Part shown: in pieces, positions 1 through 7,841 of the stretch
Position numbering within the stretch: the first letter of the stretch is position 1
How the letters are laid out: every line of letters starts with the position of its first letter
Source of the DNA: Anaerolineae bacterium CG2_30_64_16
Lineage (GTDB): Bacteria > Chloroflexota > Anaerolineae > CG2-30-64-16
Assembly: GCA_001871755.1 (NCBI GenBank)
Contig: MNXL01000208.1
Span: forward strand, 1-16,197
Direction: 5' to 3'
DNA: 16,197 nucleotides
The notes under the pieces: model-generated
Told to the model about the DNA's origin: nothing
Database searches by the model: none
Seen by the model: the letters and a program-made list of their open reading frames with translations, nothing else
Program-made: the position numbers and the translations under genes

Positions 1-398
1 GAGGCGGGACCAGGGCACAAAGTCCGCTGCCATCTTTTCACTCAGCCAGCGCCGGCCGGGCGGGCTAAGGGTCCGTAAAGGAACAACTTCCATTGATGTC
101 ATTCTGAGCGGCTCTGCCCCGAGCCTCGCGGCGTACAGTCAAAAAAGCGAAGAATCTCCTTGCCGCAGGCGGGACCCCCTTCGATTTCACTCAGGACATG
201 CTTCGCTGTCTTGGCGCTGTGGCGCAACACTTGGGGCCAACCCGCTCAGAGCTTGCCCTGAGGCCCCTCCCGAGGCCCCTCCCGAGTTCAGCGAGGGGTA
301 CATCGAGGGGTGCAACGAAGGGGTGACACGGGAACTTGTATTTTTACGAACCCTAAGCGCTTCGGCTGCAAACGAATCTCATGACGTGAGGAGGCAAT
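1..398. other. Non-coding leader region upstream of hyuA
   Basis: I see no credible gene here. The stretch is built from intergenic repeat-like motifs: a GTCATTCTGAGCG-type segment near 98-112, GCGAAGAATCT near 148-158, and a CCCTGAGGCCCCTCCCGAGG block from about 258. The last 13 bases before hyuA carry its ribosome binding site (GTGAGGAGG, 386-394). I could not identify a convincing -35/-10 pair for the hyuA operon, so its promoter may lie in this region in a non-consensus form or upstream of the window. Confidence 0.6.
228..336. repeat. Dispersed intergenic repeat, copy 1
   Basis: This block contains an internal near-duplication (GAGGCCCCTCCC twice, about 261-286) followed by AGTTCAGCGAGGGG, ATCGAGGGG and ACGAAGGGG in quick succession. 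The reverse complement of the segment at about 7025-7260 has the same order of motifs (CCCTGAGGCCC, CCTCCCGAG, TTCATCGAGGGG, TTCAGCGAAGGG). The two are members of one dispersed intergenic repeat family, present here in opposite orientation. Confidence 0.55.
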
Positions 399-2450
399 AT
401 GCTAAGAGTCGCTACCGATATCGGGGGGACGTTCACGGATCTGGTGTATGTGACCCCAGATGGAGAGGTCGGCACGGCCAAGAGCCACACGACCCCCGGA
501 CAGTTCGAAAAGGGTGTGATGGATGTGATCGAGGCCAGCCACGTCGCGCCCAGCGAGTTCGTTTCCTTTGTGCACGGCACGACGATCGTCATCAACGCGA
601 TCACGGAGCGGAAGGGCGCAAAGGTTGGACTCCTGACGACGGAAGGCTTCCGTGATATTCTTGAGATCGGCCGCGGCAATCGCCCAGACTTCTTCAATCT
701 GGAATATCGCAAGCCGGTACCCTTTGTGCCGCGCTATCTGCGCCGCGAGGTGCCGGAACGCATCTCGTACAAGGGGCTAGAGAGCAAGCCGCTCGATCTC
801 TCCGGCTTGCCGGCCATCCTCGATGATTTTCGTGCTGACGGCGTGGAGGCCATCGCCATCTGCTTCATCAATTCCTATGCCAATCCGGCGCACGAAGAGG
901 CTGTGCTGGCCAAAGTGAAGGAGCTCTGGCCCCAAGTCTCCGTGGTGGCGTCCTACCAGATCACGCGGGAGTGGCGCGAGTACGAGCGCACGAACACGGC
1001 CGTGCTGTCCGCGTATGTGCAGCCCATCGCCCATCGCTACCTGGACCGCCTGACCGGATGCCTGGCCGAGGCCGGGATGAGCTGCACGCCGTATATCATG
1101 CAATCCAACTGCGGCGTCGATACGGTCAAAAGCGCCCGGGAGATCCCGATCACGATGATCGAATCCGGACCGGCCAGCGGGGTCTGGGGCGCTGCGGCGC
1201 TGGCCCGGCTGATCGGCGAACCCAACGCCATCGCGATCGATATCGGTGGCACGACGGCCAAGTGCGGGCTGATCACCCAGGGAGAGGTCAAGCTCAACAC
1301 CAACTACATGGTCGAGCGCACCGAGACCTCGGCCGGATACCCGGTCACGGTGCCGGTGGTGGATCTGGTGGAGATCGGCAATGGCGGTGGGTCCATCGCC
1401 TGGGTGGATGAGTTCCAGCGGCTGCACGTCGGTCCCCAGAGCGCCGGGGCCGTGCCCGGCCCGGTTTCCTATGGCGCCGGCGGGACAGAGGCCACGACCA
1501 CCGATGCGAACCTGGCGTTGGGGCGGATCAATCCGGACTACTTCTGCGGCGGCACGCTGGTCGCGGACATGGCCGCCGTGGACCGGGCGTTGGACAGGCT
1601 CGCCACAACCCTCTCGACCGGTCGACAGGAGGCCGCGCGTGGCATCATCCGCATCGCCAATAACAACATGGTCAACGCCATCAAGCTGATTTCCGTCAAC
1701 CGGGGACATGACCCGCGCGATTTCACGCTGATCGCCTTCGGTGGTGGTGGTGGCATGCACGCATGCGCCCTGGCCAAGGAGTTGGGGATCAAGAAGGCAG
1801 TGATCCCCAGCCTGTCGGGCGTGTTCTCGGCCTGGGGCATGTTGCTGAGCGACCTGCGCCGGGACTACCTCCAGACGCAGATCGTCGAGCTGGCCGGCCC
1901 CGAAGGGGCCGCGCAGATCAACCAGGCGTTCACGATACTCGAAGAGCGGGCCATCCAGGAATTTGTCGCAGAGAATATCGACCGCTCTCGGGTGCACTTC
2001 CTCCGCTATGGCCGGTGCCGCTATCAGAACCAGGAGCATTCCGTGGAAATCGAGCTGCCGGATGGCGCCATCACGGCCGGCCAGATCGAGGCCATCCGCG
2101 AGCGGTTCGACGCAGATTACGAGCGTGAGTACACCTACCGGTTGACCGCGCCGGCAGAGCTGGTCTGCTATCACCTGGTCGCGATTGCCGAAGTGGACAA
2201 GTTGAAGCCGGAGAAGCGCCTGACGACAGGTCGCCAGCTCGCGGAGGCCGTCAAGGGCCAGCGCGAAGTAGATTACGTCGAGGCCGGCGTGCACCAGGCG
2301 ACGATCTACAACGGTGATCTCCTGGAACCGGGGATGGGTTTTGTGGGCCCCGCGATCATCGAGGAATCTGGCACGACAATCGTGATCCCGCCCGGCCTGC
2401 CGTGTCACGTCGATGACTACGGCAACGTTCACATTCAGACAGCGCACTGA
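399..2450 (+). CDS. hyuA: Hydantoinase A / 5-oxoprolinase-type subunit A (HyuA)
   Basis: This is the nucleotide-binding subunit of a two-subunit ATP-dependent amidohydrolase of the hydantoinase/5-oxoprolinase family. The family opens cyclic amides (hydantoins, N-methylhydantoin, 5-oxoproline) or, in carboxylase relatives, activates ketones. The 683-aa protein opens with the N-terminal ASKHA phosphate motif DIGGTFTD (7-14), has ESGPASG (255-261), a second phosphate motif DIGGTTAKCG (281-290) and the glycine stretch FGGGGGMHA (447-455), all in the usual order. Length is normal for a stand-alone subunit A. The ATG at 399 is chosen because GTGAGGAGG lies just upstream and the DIGG motif starts a few residues later, as in the family. 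It is the first gene of the operon, 12 nt before hyuB. The protein is cytosolic with no signal peptide. The substrate cannot be read from the sequence; acetone- or acetophenone-carboxylase-like activity is the alternative, but the downstream racemase favours hydantoins. Confidence 0.93.
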   Translation: MLRVATDIGGTFTDLVYVTPDGEVGTAKSHTTPGQFEKGVMDVIEASHVAPSEFVSFVHGTTIVINAITERKGAKVGLLTTEGFRDILEIGRGNRPDFFNLEYRKPVPFVPRYLRREVPERISYKGLESKPLDLSGLPAILDDFRADGVEAIAICFINSYANPAHEEAVLAKVKELWPQVSVVASYQITREWREYERTNTAVLSAYVQPIAHRYLDRLTGCLAEAGMSCTPYIMQSNCGVDTVKSAREIPITMIESGPASGVWGAAALARLIGEPNAIAIDIGGTTAKCGLITQGEVKLNTNYMVERTETSAGYPVTVPVVDLVEIGNGGGSIAWVDEFQRLHVGPQSAGAVPGPVSYGAGGTEATTTDANLALGRINPDYFCGGTLVADMAAVDRALDRLATTLSTGRQEAARGIIRIANNNMVNAIKLISVNRGHDPRDFTLIAFGGGGGMHACALAKELGIKKAVIPSLSGVFSAWGMLLSDLRRDYLQTQIVELAGPEGAAQINQAFTILEERAIQEFVAENIDRSRVHFLRYGRCRYQNQEHSVEIELPDGAITAGQIEAIRERFDADYEREYTYRLTAPAELVCYHLVAIAEVDKLKPEKRLTTGRQLAEAVKGQREVDYVEAGVHQATIYNGDLLEPGMGFVGPAIIEESGTTIVIPPGLPCHVDDYGNVHIQTAH

Positions 2451-2462
2451 GGAGGATCACCC

Positions 2463-4133
2463 ATGAGTCACCAGTATGATCCGATCACGATAGAAATCAT
2501 CCAAAGCTCGATGCAGGCGGCGGCCGACGAGATGTTCGCGGCCTTGCGCCACACAGCCATGAGCGCGATCATCTATGAAGTGCTCGACATGGGCACCGGC
2601 ATCACCGACAGGCATGGGGAGCTGGCCGGTTCCGGGGCCGGCATCCCGGCCTTCGTCGGCGTGCTCGATAAAACCGTCAAGCGAATTCTCGAAAAGTTCA
2701 ACCAACCGGGCGATATCGAGCCGGGCGACATTTTCATCACCAACGACCCGTACAACGGCGGGGTGACGCATCTGAACGACGTAATCCTGGTCATGCCCGT
2801 CTTTGCAGCAGGAGAAGTTGTGGCCTGGACGGCCAACATCGCCCACTGGAACGATGTCGGCGGCATGGTGCCTGGCAGCATGTCCACCGATGCCACCGAA
2901 ATATTTCAGGAAGGGATCATCCTGTCAGGGATCAAGCTCTTTTCCCGGGGCCAGCCGATCCGGTCCGTGTTCGATATCCTCACCGCGAATTGCCGTATGC
3001 CCGATTTTCTAACGGGCGATCTGTGGGCCGGCGTGGCTTCTGTCCGGGTCGGCGAGCATCGCGTGCTGGAAATCGTCAACAAGTACGGGAAAGACGTATT
3101 CCTTCATGCCGTGGAAGAATACTTGAACTATGGCGAACAGGTGAGCCTGAACGCGTTGAAGCGGCTGCCCAAGGGCAAGTACTCCCTGGTCGAAGAGCAA
3201 GATACCGGGCCAGCCTACCAGGTCGCGATTGAGATCCGTGACGACGAGTTCATCATCGATCTACGGGGCAGTCCCGATCAGGACAAAGGTCCCTTCAATA
3301 TGAGTCGCGACGAAGCGGTCACCGCGTGCCAGATCGCTTTCAAAGGCATCACCTCGCCGGGCAGAGTGGCCAACGGCGGCACCTTCCGGCCCTTAAAGGT
3401 TTTGACCCGACACGGAAGTGTTTTCGACCCGATTTACCCGGCGGCCCAGGGCATCTACTATGAGATTACGATCCGGGTCCACGATCTCATCGTGCGCTGC
3501 CTGGCCCAACACATGTCCGACCAACTGCCGGCCGGCGGCTTTGCCTCGGTCTGCGGGACCCTTTTCGGCGGCACCCATCCCGACACCGGCCGGCCGTATG
3601 CCGTGATCGAGCCCGAGTTGGGCGGTTGGGGTGGATCGCCGCAAGCCGACGGCAATTCGGGGCAGTTCTGCGCCCTGCACGGCGAAACATACAACTGTCC
3701 GGCCGAGGTCGCCGAAGCGCGTTACGGCGTGACGGTGGACTACCTCAGTTTCCATGATGAGGACGGCGGCGCGGGTCTGCATCGGGGCGGCAAGGGCGTG
3801 CGGATCGACTACCGCATCAAGTCCGACAATGCCTGGCTGACTGTGGCCTACACCCGCTCGAGGGTGCCGCCCTGGCCCCTGAAAGGCGGTCACCCGGGGT
3901 CACCCAATCACGTGTTGATCGTCCGCGCCAACGGCGAGACGGAGCGCTACTCGGTGGTCAGCGGTTTGACGTTGAACACCGATGACGTGATCCGAGTCAT
4001 GACGGCCACGGGCGCAGGGTGGGGGGACCCCATGCAGCGCGATCCGGCATTGGTCAAAACAGATCTGAAGAACGGCTACATCACCGAAGAACAGGCGAAT
4101 CGCTACTATGGGCTGGGCAAGCGGGAAGTCTGA
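2463..4133 (+). CDS. hyuB: Hydantoinase B / 5-oxoprolinase-type subunit B (HyuB)
   Basis: This is the partner subunit of HyuA; in this family the A subunit phosphorylates the substrate and the B subunit completes hydrolysis. The 556-aa length is typical. The conserved HyuB block NDPYNGG (94-100), followed by H103 and D106, is intact. Further on come the glycine-rich GGWGGSPQADG segment and the C-terminal GHPGSPNH and TGAGWGDP motifs. The start ATG at 2463 follows GAGGAGGATC (2450-2459) and lies 12 nt after the hyuA stop, so the two are almost certainly co-transcribed and made in similar amounts. Nothing indicates decay. The protein is cytosolic. As with HyuA, the family is secure but the exact substrate is not. 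Confidence 0.93.
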   Translation: MSHQYDPITIEIIQSSMQAAADEMFAALRHTAMSAIIYEVLDMGTGITDRHGELAGSGAGIPAFVGVLDKTVKRILEKFNQPGDIEPGDIFITNDPYNGGVTHLNDVILVMPVFAAGEVVAWTANIAHWNDVGGMVPGSMSTDATEIFQEGIILSGIKLFSRGQPIRSVFDILTANCRMPDFLTGDLWAGVASVRVGEHRVLEIVNKYGKDVFLHAVEEYLNYGEQVSLNALKRLPKGKYSLVEEQDTGPAYQVAIEIRDDEFIIDLRGSPDQDKGPFNMSRDEAVTACQIAFKGITSPGRVANGGTFRPLKVLTRHGSVFDPIYPAAQGIYYEITIRVHDLIVRCLAQHMSDQLPAGGFASVCGTLFGGTHPDTGRPYAVIEPELGGWGGSPQADGNSGQFCALHGETYNCPAEVAEARYGVTVDYLSFHDEDGGAGLHRGGKGVRIDYRIKSDNAWLTVAYTRSRVPPWPLKGGHPGSPNHVLIVRANGETERYSVVSGLTLNTDDVIRVMTATGAGWGDPMQRDPALVKTDLKNGYITEEQANRYYGLGKREV

Positions 4134-4138
4134 CCACT

Positions 4139-4174
4139 GACCGTTGCGAAGGTTTCAACCCCTTCGCAACGGTC
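4139..4174 (+). promoter_or_regulatory. Perfect 14-bp intercistronic hairpin
   Basis: GACCGTTGCGAAGG (4139-4152) and its exact reverse complement CCTTCGCAACGGTC (4161-4174) enclose an 8-nt loop between the hyuB stop and the racemase start. It is followed by GCAAAAAGGAG rather than a U-tract, so it is not a standard intrinsic terminator on the + strand. An mRNA-stabilising or processing element that adjusts expression of hyuAB relative to the downstream genes is the likeliest role. A protein-binding palindrome is possible. Confidence 0.7.
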
Positions 4175-4193
4175 GCAAAAAGGAGTGTGGGTG

Positions 4194-4940
4194 ATGCACA
4201 TCTTGTGGATCAACCCGGTTGGGACGGACGCCTTCGATGCGGATGTGGCGAGGATCCTGAATCTCGCCAGGCTGGACGGCACGCAGGTGGACGTGGTCTC
4301 CCTGCCGGCCGGCCGGCCTCAGCATCTGGAATATCACGCGTACGAGGGCCTGGTGGTCGGCGACATCGTGCGGCTGACTCGCCAGGCCGCGAACAGCTAC
4401 GACGCGGTCGTCATCGGCTGCTTCTACGATGTCGGCTTGCGCGAGGCGCGCGAGGTGTCAGGCCGGGCGGTTGTGACCGCGCCATGTCAGTCGGCCACCG
4501 CCATCGCGAGCAACCTGGGCAACACCTTCTCGGTGCTGGTGGGGCGCCGCAAGTGGATCCCGAAGATGCGCGAGAATGTGCATCTGTACGGACACGGCCA
4601 TCGCATGGTCTCGATGCGGCCGTTGGACCTGGGCGTGCATGACTTCCAGGCCGACCACGACCGGACCTGCGATCGCCTGCTTACAGAGGGGCGCAAAGCC
4701 GTTCAGGAAGACGGCGCCGAGGTCATCATCCTGGGCTGCACGGCCGAATTCGGGTTCCACGAGACGATGCAGAACGCGCTCGGTGTGCCCGTGATAGACG
4801 CGGTACTGGCCCCGTTCAAAACTGCCGAATTGCTGGCGGATCTGGCCCAGCGCTTCGGCTGGTACCCGAGCCGGATGTGGGGCAGCGAAGCGCCGCCGGA
4901 GGCGGAATCGACGGCCTGGCGCCTTCGCTGGAACGCCTGA
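4194..4940 (+). CDS. Asp/Glu/hydantoin racemase family protein
   Basis: This 248-aa protein belongs to the cofactor-independent two-cysteine racemase family (Asp/Glu/hydantoin racemases). The N-terminal strand ILWINPVG (3-10) is followed by the first catalytic cysteine in VIGCFYDVG (C76) and the second in ILGCTAEFG (C182). This pair deprotonates and reprotonates the substrate alpha-carbon from opposite faces. The positions match those of characterised hydantoin racemases, and the hyuAB neighbours make hydantoin racemisation the best guess. Asp/Glu racemase or maleate isomerase relatives are less likely. The ATG at 4194 is preferred over the in-frame GTG at 4185 because AGGAG (4181-4185) is 8 nt upstream of the ATG and overlaps the GTG. 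The gene follows the 14-bp hairpin and ends 11 nt before the M24 gene. Confidence 0.87.
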   Translation: MHILWINPVGTDAFDADVARILNLARLDGTQVDVVSLPAGRPQHLEYHAYEGLVVGDIVRLTRQAANSYDAVVIGCFYDVGLREAREVSGRAVVTAPCQSATAIASNLGNTFSVLVGRRKWIPKMRENVHLYGHGHRMVSMRPLDLGVHDFQADHDRTCDRLLTEGRKAVQEDGAEVIILGCTAEFGFHETMQNALGVPVIDAVLAPFKTAELLADLAQRFGWYPSRMWGSEAPPEAESTAWRLRWNA

Positions 4941-4951
4941 GAAAGGACCTG

Positions 4952-6043
4952 ATGATGCAAACCAACGCCGGACTCGCGCGGATGCAGTCCGCCATGCAAG
5001 AGGCCGGGGTAGACCTGGCTGCCATCGGGCCGACGGCCAACATGCGCTATCTGCTGGGTTTTGCGCCGCACCCCGACGAGCGGCTATGCCTGCTACTGGT
5101 GAGCCCGCAAGACACGTGCATGGTCGTGCCCGGCCTCAACCTGGAGGAGGTCGCGGCCCACGCCGACCTCAGCTTTTTCTCCTGGGCCGACGCGGACGGC
5201 CCCCAGGTCGCGTTGCGGCAAGCCTTGGCGGCCTTGCGGATGCCGCGCACCCTGGCCGTGGATGGGACCATGCGCGCTGACTTCCTGCTCCGGCTGCAAG
5301 AGGCCGCGACTCCCGATCATACGACGACGGTCGATGCGCTGTTGACCCCTTTGCGTCTGCGGAAGTCCGCGGCGGAGATCGCGGCGCTGGCGCGGGCCGC
5401 GGCTCAGGCTGATCGGGCGATGCAGGCCGCGGTCGATGCCTGCCGACCCGGCGTCACCGAAGCCGAGGTGGCGTGGGTGACCGAGGCAGCGTTCCGGCAG
5501 GATGGCGCCGAAGAAGTGAACTTCACGCTGATCGCATCCGGGCCGAACGGCGCGTATCCGCATCATCACAGCGGCGAACGCCGACTGCAAACGGGTGACG
5601 CCATCGTCATCGACATCGGCGCGTCGTTGGCCGGCTACAAGTCCGACATCACCCGGATGGTCCACCTGGGGCAGCCTTCCCCTGAATTCCTCAAGGTGCA
5701 CGCCGCGGTGTACCAGGCGAATCAGCGGGCGATGGCCGCGGTCCGGCCGGGCGCCACGTGCGAGCAGATCGACCGGGTCGCGCGCGGCACGCTGGAGGCG
5801 GCCGGCTACGGCCCGTTCTTCACCCATCGCACGGGTCACGGCGTGGGGCTGGAAGGGCACGAGCCGCCCTGGATCATGGCCGGCGACGCGACCGTCTTGC
5901 GGGCAGGCATGGCCTTCAGCATCGAGCCCGGCGTCTATCTGGTGGGCCAATTCGGGGTCCGCATCGAGGACGTTGTGGTCGTGACCGAATCGGGTGTGCG
6001 CAACCTGACCGGTTTTGACCACGCGCTGGTGGTCAAAGCGTAG
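4952..6043 (+). CDS. M24-family metallohydrolase (Xaa-Pro peptidase/creatinase fold)
   Basis: This 363-aa two-domain pita-bread enzyme has an N-terminal creatinase-like domain (about 1-135) and a C-terminal catalytic domain. All five metal ligands of M24 peptidases are visible: D221 in VIDIGAS, D232 in KSDITR, H296 in RTGHGVGLEGHE, E325 in FSIEPG and E339 in RIED. A histidine cluster HHH lies at 204-206. Intact ligands argue for a dinuclear-metal aminopeptidase P/prolidase-type enzyme. Creatinase shares the fold without metal catalysis, so it is less likely despite the hydantoinase neighbours. The reading frame is open from 4877 inside the racemase gene, but ATG 4952 follows GAAAGGA (4941-4947) and begins the family's normal N-terminus. 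It is the last gene of the operon; no terminator is visible in the 22 nt before the convergent toxin gene. The role may be to hydrolyse a dipeptide-like product. Confidence 0.88.
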   Translation: MMQTNAGLARMQSAMQEAGVDLAAIGPTANMRYLLGFAPHPDERLCLLLVSPQDTCMVVPGLNLEEVAAHADLSFFSWADADGPQVALRQALAALRMPRTLAVDGTMRADFLLRLQEAATPDHTTTVDALLTPLRLRKSAAEIAALARAAAQADRAMQAAVDACRPGVTEAEVAWVTEAAFRQDGAEEVNFTLIASGPNGAYPHHHSGERRLQTGDAIVIDIGASLAGYKSDITRMVHLGQPSPEFLKVHAAVYQANQRAMAAVRPGATCEQIDRVARGTLEAAGYGPFFTHRTGHGVGLEGHEPPWIMAGDATVLRAGMAFSIEPGVYLVGQFGVRIEDVVVVTESGVRNLTGFDHALVVKA

Positions 6044-6065
6044 AGGCGGGGCGGAGGGAAGAAGA

Positions 6066-6581
6066 TCAAGAGGAGGCGCGGCCTGGGGTATCCTGGGGTG
6101 ACACGTGATCGAAGGGGTTGTCGGTTGGCAGGCCTTCAGCTTCGGCCGCAGCCAGGAGCGTCTTGTCGCCGCAGACAAAGATGAGAGACTGTTTGACGGC
6201 GCTGAGTGCGTGGTGCTGGCGCAGCGCGACGGCCAATTGCACCGCGTCGTAGGCCTTCAGCGGGTGTCGTTGGGTGAAACTGGCTGCGAGGTGAAAGTCG
6301 GCGGTGGACAGAGTCACCGTTCTCAGGCGACTGACGGCGATGTGCCCCATGAAAGCCCGATAGGCTCCATTCTGCGCGGATCGAGAGATCCGGTTGACCC
6401 TGCAAAGCACGGCAAGAGCGACCGCACACTCGACAATGCTGGCGTCTGAAATCAGAATAGGGTTGATCGGAAGTTCATCGTCCGGTTTGCGCGCATCGAC
6501 CAGTGCTCGAACCCAGGTGCTGCCCGGTTCCAGGATGTAGTACTTGACCAGTGCGCTGGCGTCGAGGAAGTATGGCGGCAT
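6066..6581 (-). CDS. PIN-domain ribonuclease toxin, copy 1 (VapC-like)
   Basis: This 171-aa PIN-domain protein is presumably the RNase toxin of a toxin-antitoxin pair. The acidic quartet is intact: D7 in FLDASALVK, E51 in SIVEC, D112 in AYDAVQLA and D139 in CGDKTLLAAAEAEGL, in classical order. The ATG at 6581 starts immediately before the FLDAS strand and 2 nt after the antitoxin stop, indicating translational coupling. The frame is open further upstream but that part overlaps the antitoxin gene. It is a paralogue of the toxin at 7327-7839: the first ~24 and last ~65 residues are nearly the same while the middle is largely different. The gene is convergent with the M24 gene. Substrate RNA is unknown. 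Confidence 0.85.
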   Translation of the reverse strand: MPPYFLDASALVKYYILEPGSTWVRALVDARKPDDELPINPILISDASIVECAVALAVLCRVNRISRSAQNGAYRAFMGHIAVSRLRTVTLSTADFHLAASFTQRHPLKAYDAVQLAVALRQHHALSAVKQSLIFVCGDKTLLAAAEAEGLPTDNPFDHVSPQDTPGRASS

Positions 6582-6583
6582 CG

Positions 6584-6898
6584 CTAACGCCTGTTTTCGA
6601 TGATGATGTCGCTTGCCATTGGACCGGGTGGCAAATGATCGAGTTCCCAGATGACGGCCTGTTTCTCTTCCTGTGACAGCGCCCTCCACTCAGCCCCCAG
6701 GCGCCGTTCTTCGGCCGTTGGTTCGCGGATCAACCCCTGGGCGCGCATCCAGGCCAGGAGTTGCTCCTGATCCAAAACCTCCTCGGGCGCGGGCGGCGAT
6801 GCCGGCTGTTCGCCGAGAAGCTGCCGCACGGTCTGTTCCAGCCATCCCAGGCGAGCCTGGATGCCGGTGATATCCTGCCTCAATTCCACGATCGTCAT
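6584..6898 (-). CDS. Coiled-coil antitoxin of the PIN module, copy 1
   Basis: This 104-aa protein is encoded directly before a PIN toxin, so it is inferred to be the antitoxin. It does not show an AbrB, RHH or Phd fold that I recognise. The first ~32 residues (TIVELRQDITGIQARLGWLE and following) form an amphipathic helix likely to be a coiled coil. A Pro/Ala linker and EEVLDQEQLLAWMRAQGL follow, and the C-terminal part (WRALSQEEKQAVIWELDHLP to SDIIIENRR) probably binds the toxin. The ATG at 6898 is chosen because GGAGG lies 5 nt upstream and the paralogue starts at the same residue. Earlier ATGs at 6919 and 6922 are in frame but lack this support. The first 53 residues are identical to copy 2. 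Confidence 0.72.
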   Translation of the reverse strand: MTIVELRQDITGIQARLGWLEQTVRQLLGEQPASPPAPEEVLDQEQLLAWMRAQGLIREPTAEERRLGAEWRALSQEEKQAVIWELDHLPPGPMASDIIIENRR

Positions 6899-6980
6899 GC
6901 CAACCTCCGTCAGATTCATCAACGCAAAACCATCTCCTTGGTATGGATTATAGCACGCTCGTCAATCGTGGCGCAAGTGA
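6741..6980 (-). repeat. Long direct repeat: antitoxin N-terminus plus promoter, copy 1
   Basis: This covers the antitoxin N-terminal coding part, its 5' UTR and the promoter, and is repeated at 7999-8240 in the same orientation (offset 1258 bp in the coding part). Inside the coding segment 6741-6898 I find only one base difference. The UTR has a 2-nt length difference and scattered changes, and similarity stops just beyond the -35 box. Confidence 0.85.
6947..6976 (-). promoter_or_regulatory. Sigma70-like promoter of PIN module copy 1
   Basis: On the minus strand, TTGCGC (6976-6971) and a perfect TATAAT (6952-6947) are 18 nt apart, about 50 nt upstream of the antitoxin start. The same arrangement, with only a few spacer changes, lies upstream of copy 2 at 8207-8236. 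This supports it as a functional, independently retained promoter. Confidence 0.72.
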
Positions 6981-7326
6981 GTGGACTTTGCGTCAGCAAT
7001 TCCAAATGTGGCTTGTCACTCCTTCGCTTCTCTCAGGGCAGGCTCTGAACGCAGTGAAGGATTCCCTTCGGCCTGGCCCTTCGCTGAACCCCTCGATGAA
7101 CCCTTCGACAGGCCCTTCGATGAACTCAGGATGTAACTCAAGATGCTCTCGGGAGGGGCCTCAGGAAGGGCCTCAGGGCAGGCTTCGCTGACGTCACGCC
7201 GCTACGAGAATTCAGGGACAAACCCGCTCAGACGCTGTCCTGAGCCTGTCGAAGGAATGACAGGCCGCAGGTAGTAAGTTTTGCGCCATTGCGAAAGAAT
7301 AGTGGCAGGTGGACAATGAGCGATGA
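6981..7326. repeat. Intergenic repeat-rich spacer between the two PIN modules
   Basis: There is no gene here. The segment 7025-7260 consists of many short copies of motifs such as CCCTTCG, CGATGAAC, CCTTCGACAGG, GGGCCTCAGG and CCTGAGCCTGTCGAAGGAATGACAGG. They match, in inverted orientation, the repeat upstream of hyuA (228-336). CCTTCGACAGG (about 7101) and CCTGTCGAAGG (about 7246) are mutually inverted and could fold into a long stem. Confidence 0.6.
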
Positions 7327-7839
7327 TTAGGAGGAGGCGCGCTCTGGCGTGTCCTGGGGCGACACGTGATCGAAGGGGTTGTCGGTTGCCAGGCCTTCAG
7401 CTTCAGCCGCAGCCAGGAGCGTCTTGTCGCCGCTGACAAAGATGAGGGACTGTCTGACGGCGCGTAGCGCGTGGTGCTGGCGCAGCGCGACGGCCAACTG
7501 CACGGCGTCGTAGGCCTTCAGCGGGTGCTGCCTGGCAAGGTCAGCCGCTGCAAAGAAATCGTCACGCCCCGCTCCTACAAGCTGATATCGACGACTCACG
7601 TCGTCCATGAAACGATCATACGCGCTGTCCCAGGCCATCCGCCGAAGCCGGTTGACTCGATGCAAGATCGAAAACGCGGCCGACACTTCGGCAACGCTGA
7701 CGTCAGCCACGAGAATCGAGTGTGCTGACAAGCGTATCTGCTCTCCGGCAAGATCAATGAGCCCGCGAACCCACATGCTGCCTGGTTCGAGGACGTAGTA
7801 CTTGACCAGTGCGCTGGCGTCGAGGTAGTGAAACGCCAT
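7327..7839 (-). CDS. PIN-domain ribonuclease toxin, copy 2 (VapC-like)
   Basis: This is a 170-aa PIN-domain toxin, paralogous to the protein at 6066-6581. The active-site acids are all present: the Asp of YLDASALVK near the N-terminus, the Glu of VAEVSAAF, the Asp of AYDAVQLA and the Asp of SGDKTLLAAAEAEGL. The N-terminal ~24 residues and everything after RQHPLKAYDAVQLA closely match copy 1. The segment between about 25 and 105 has diverged to a level unlike the flanks, so specificity for antitoxin or RNA may differ. The ATG at 7839 lies 2 nt after the antitoxin stop, as in copy 1. The gene is intact, with no frameshift. Confidence 0.86.
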   Translation of the reverse strand: MAFHYLDASALVKYYVLEPGSMWVRGLIDLAGEQIRLSAHSILVADVSVAEVSAAFSILHRVNRLRRMAWDSAYDRFMDDVSRRYQLVGAGRDDFFAAADLARQHPLKAYDAVQLAVALRQHHALRAVRQSLIFVSGDKTLLAAAEAEGLATDNPFDHVSPQDTPERASS

Positions 7840-7841
7840 TC

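Noticed and set aside
777..2447. A 556-codon open frame on the minus strand opposite hyuA
   Set aside because: It lies fully antisense to a gene with clear family motifs, has low-complexity His/Arg/Asp-rich content and no recognisable domain; it is a by-product of high GC content.
4139..4174. An intrinsic terminator after hyuB
   Set aside because: The stem is followed by GCAAAAAGG, not by a T-tract, and the next gene follows at once in the same direction.
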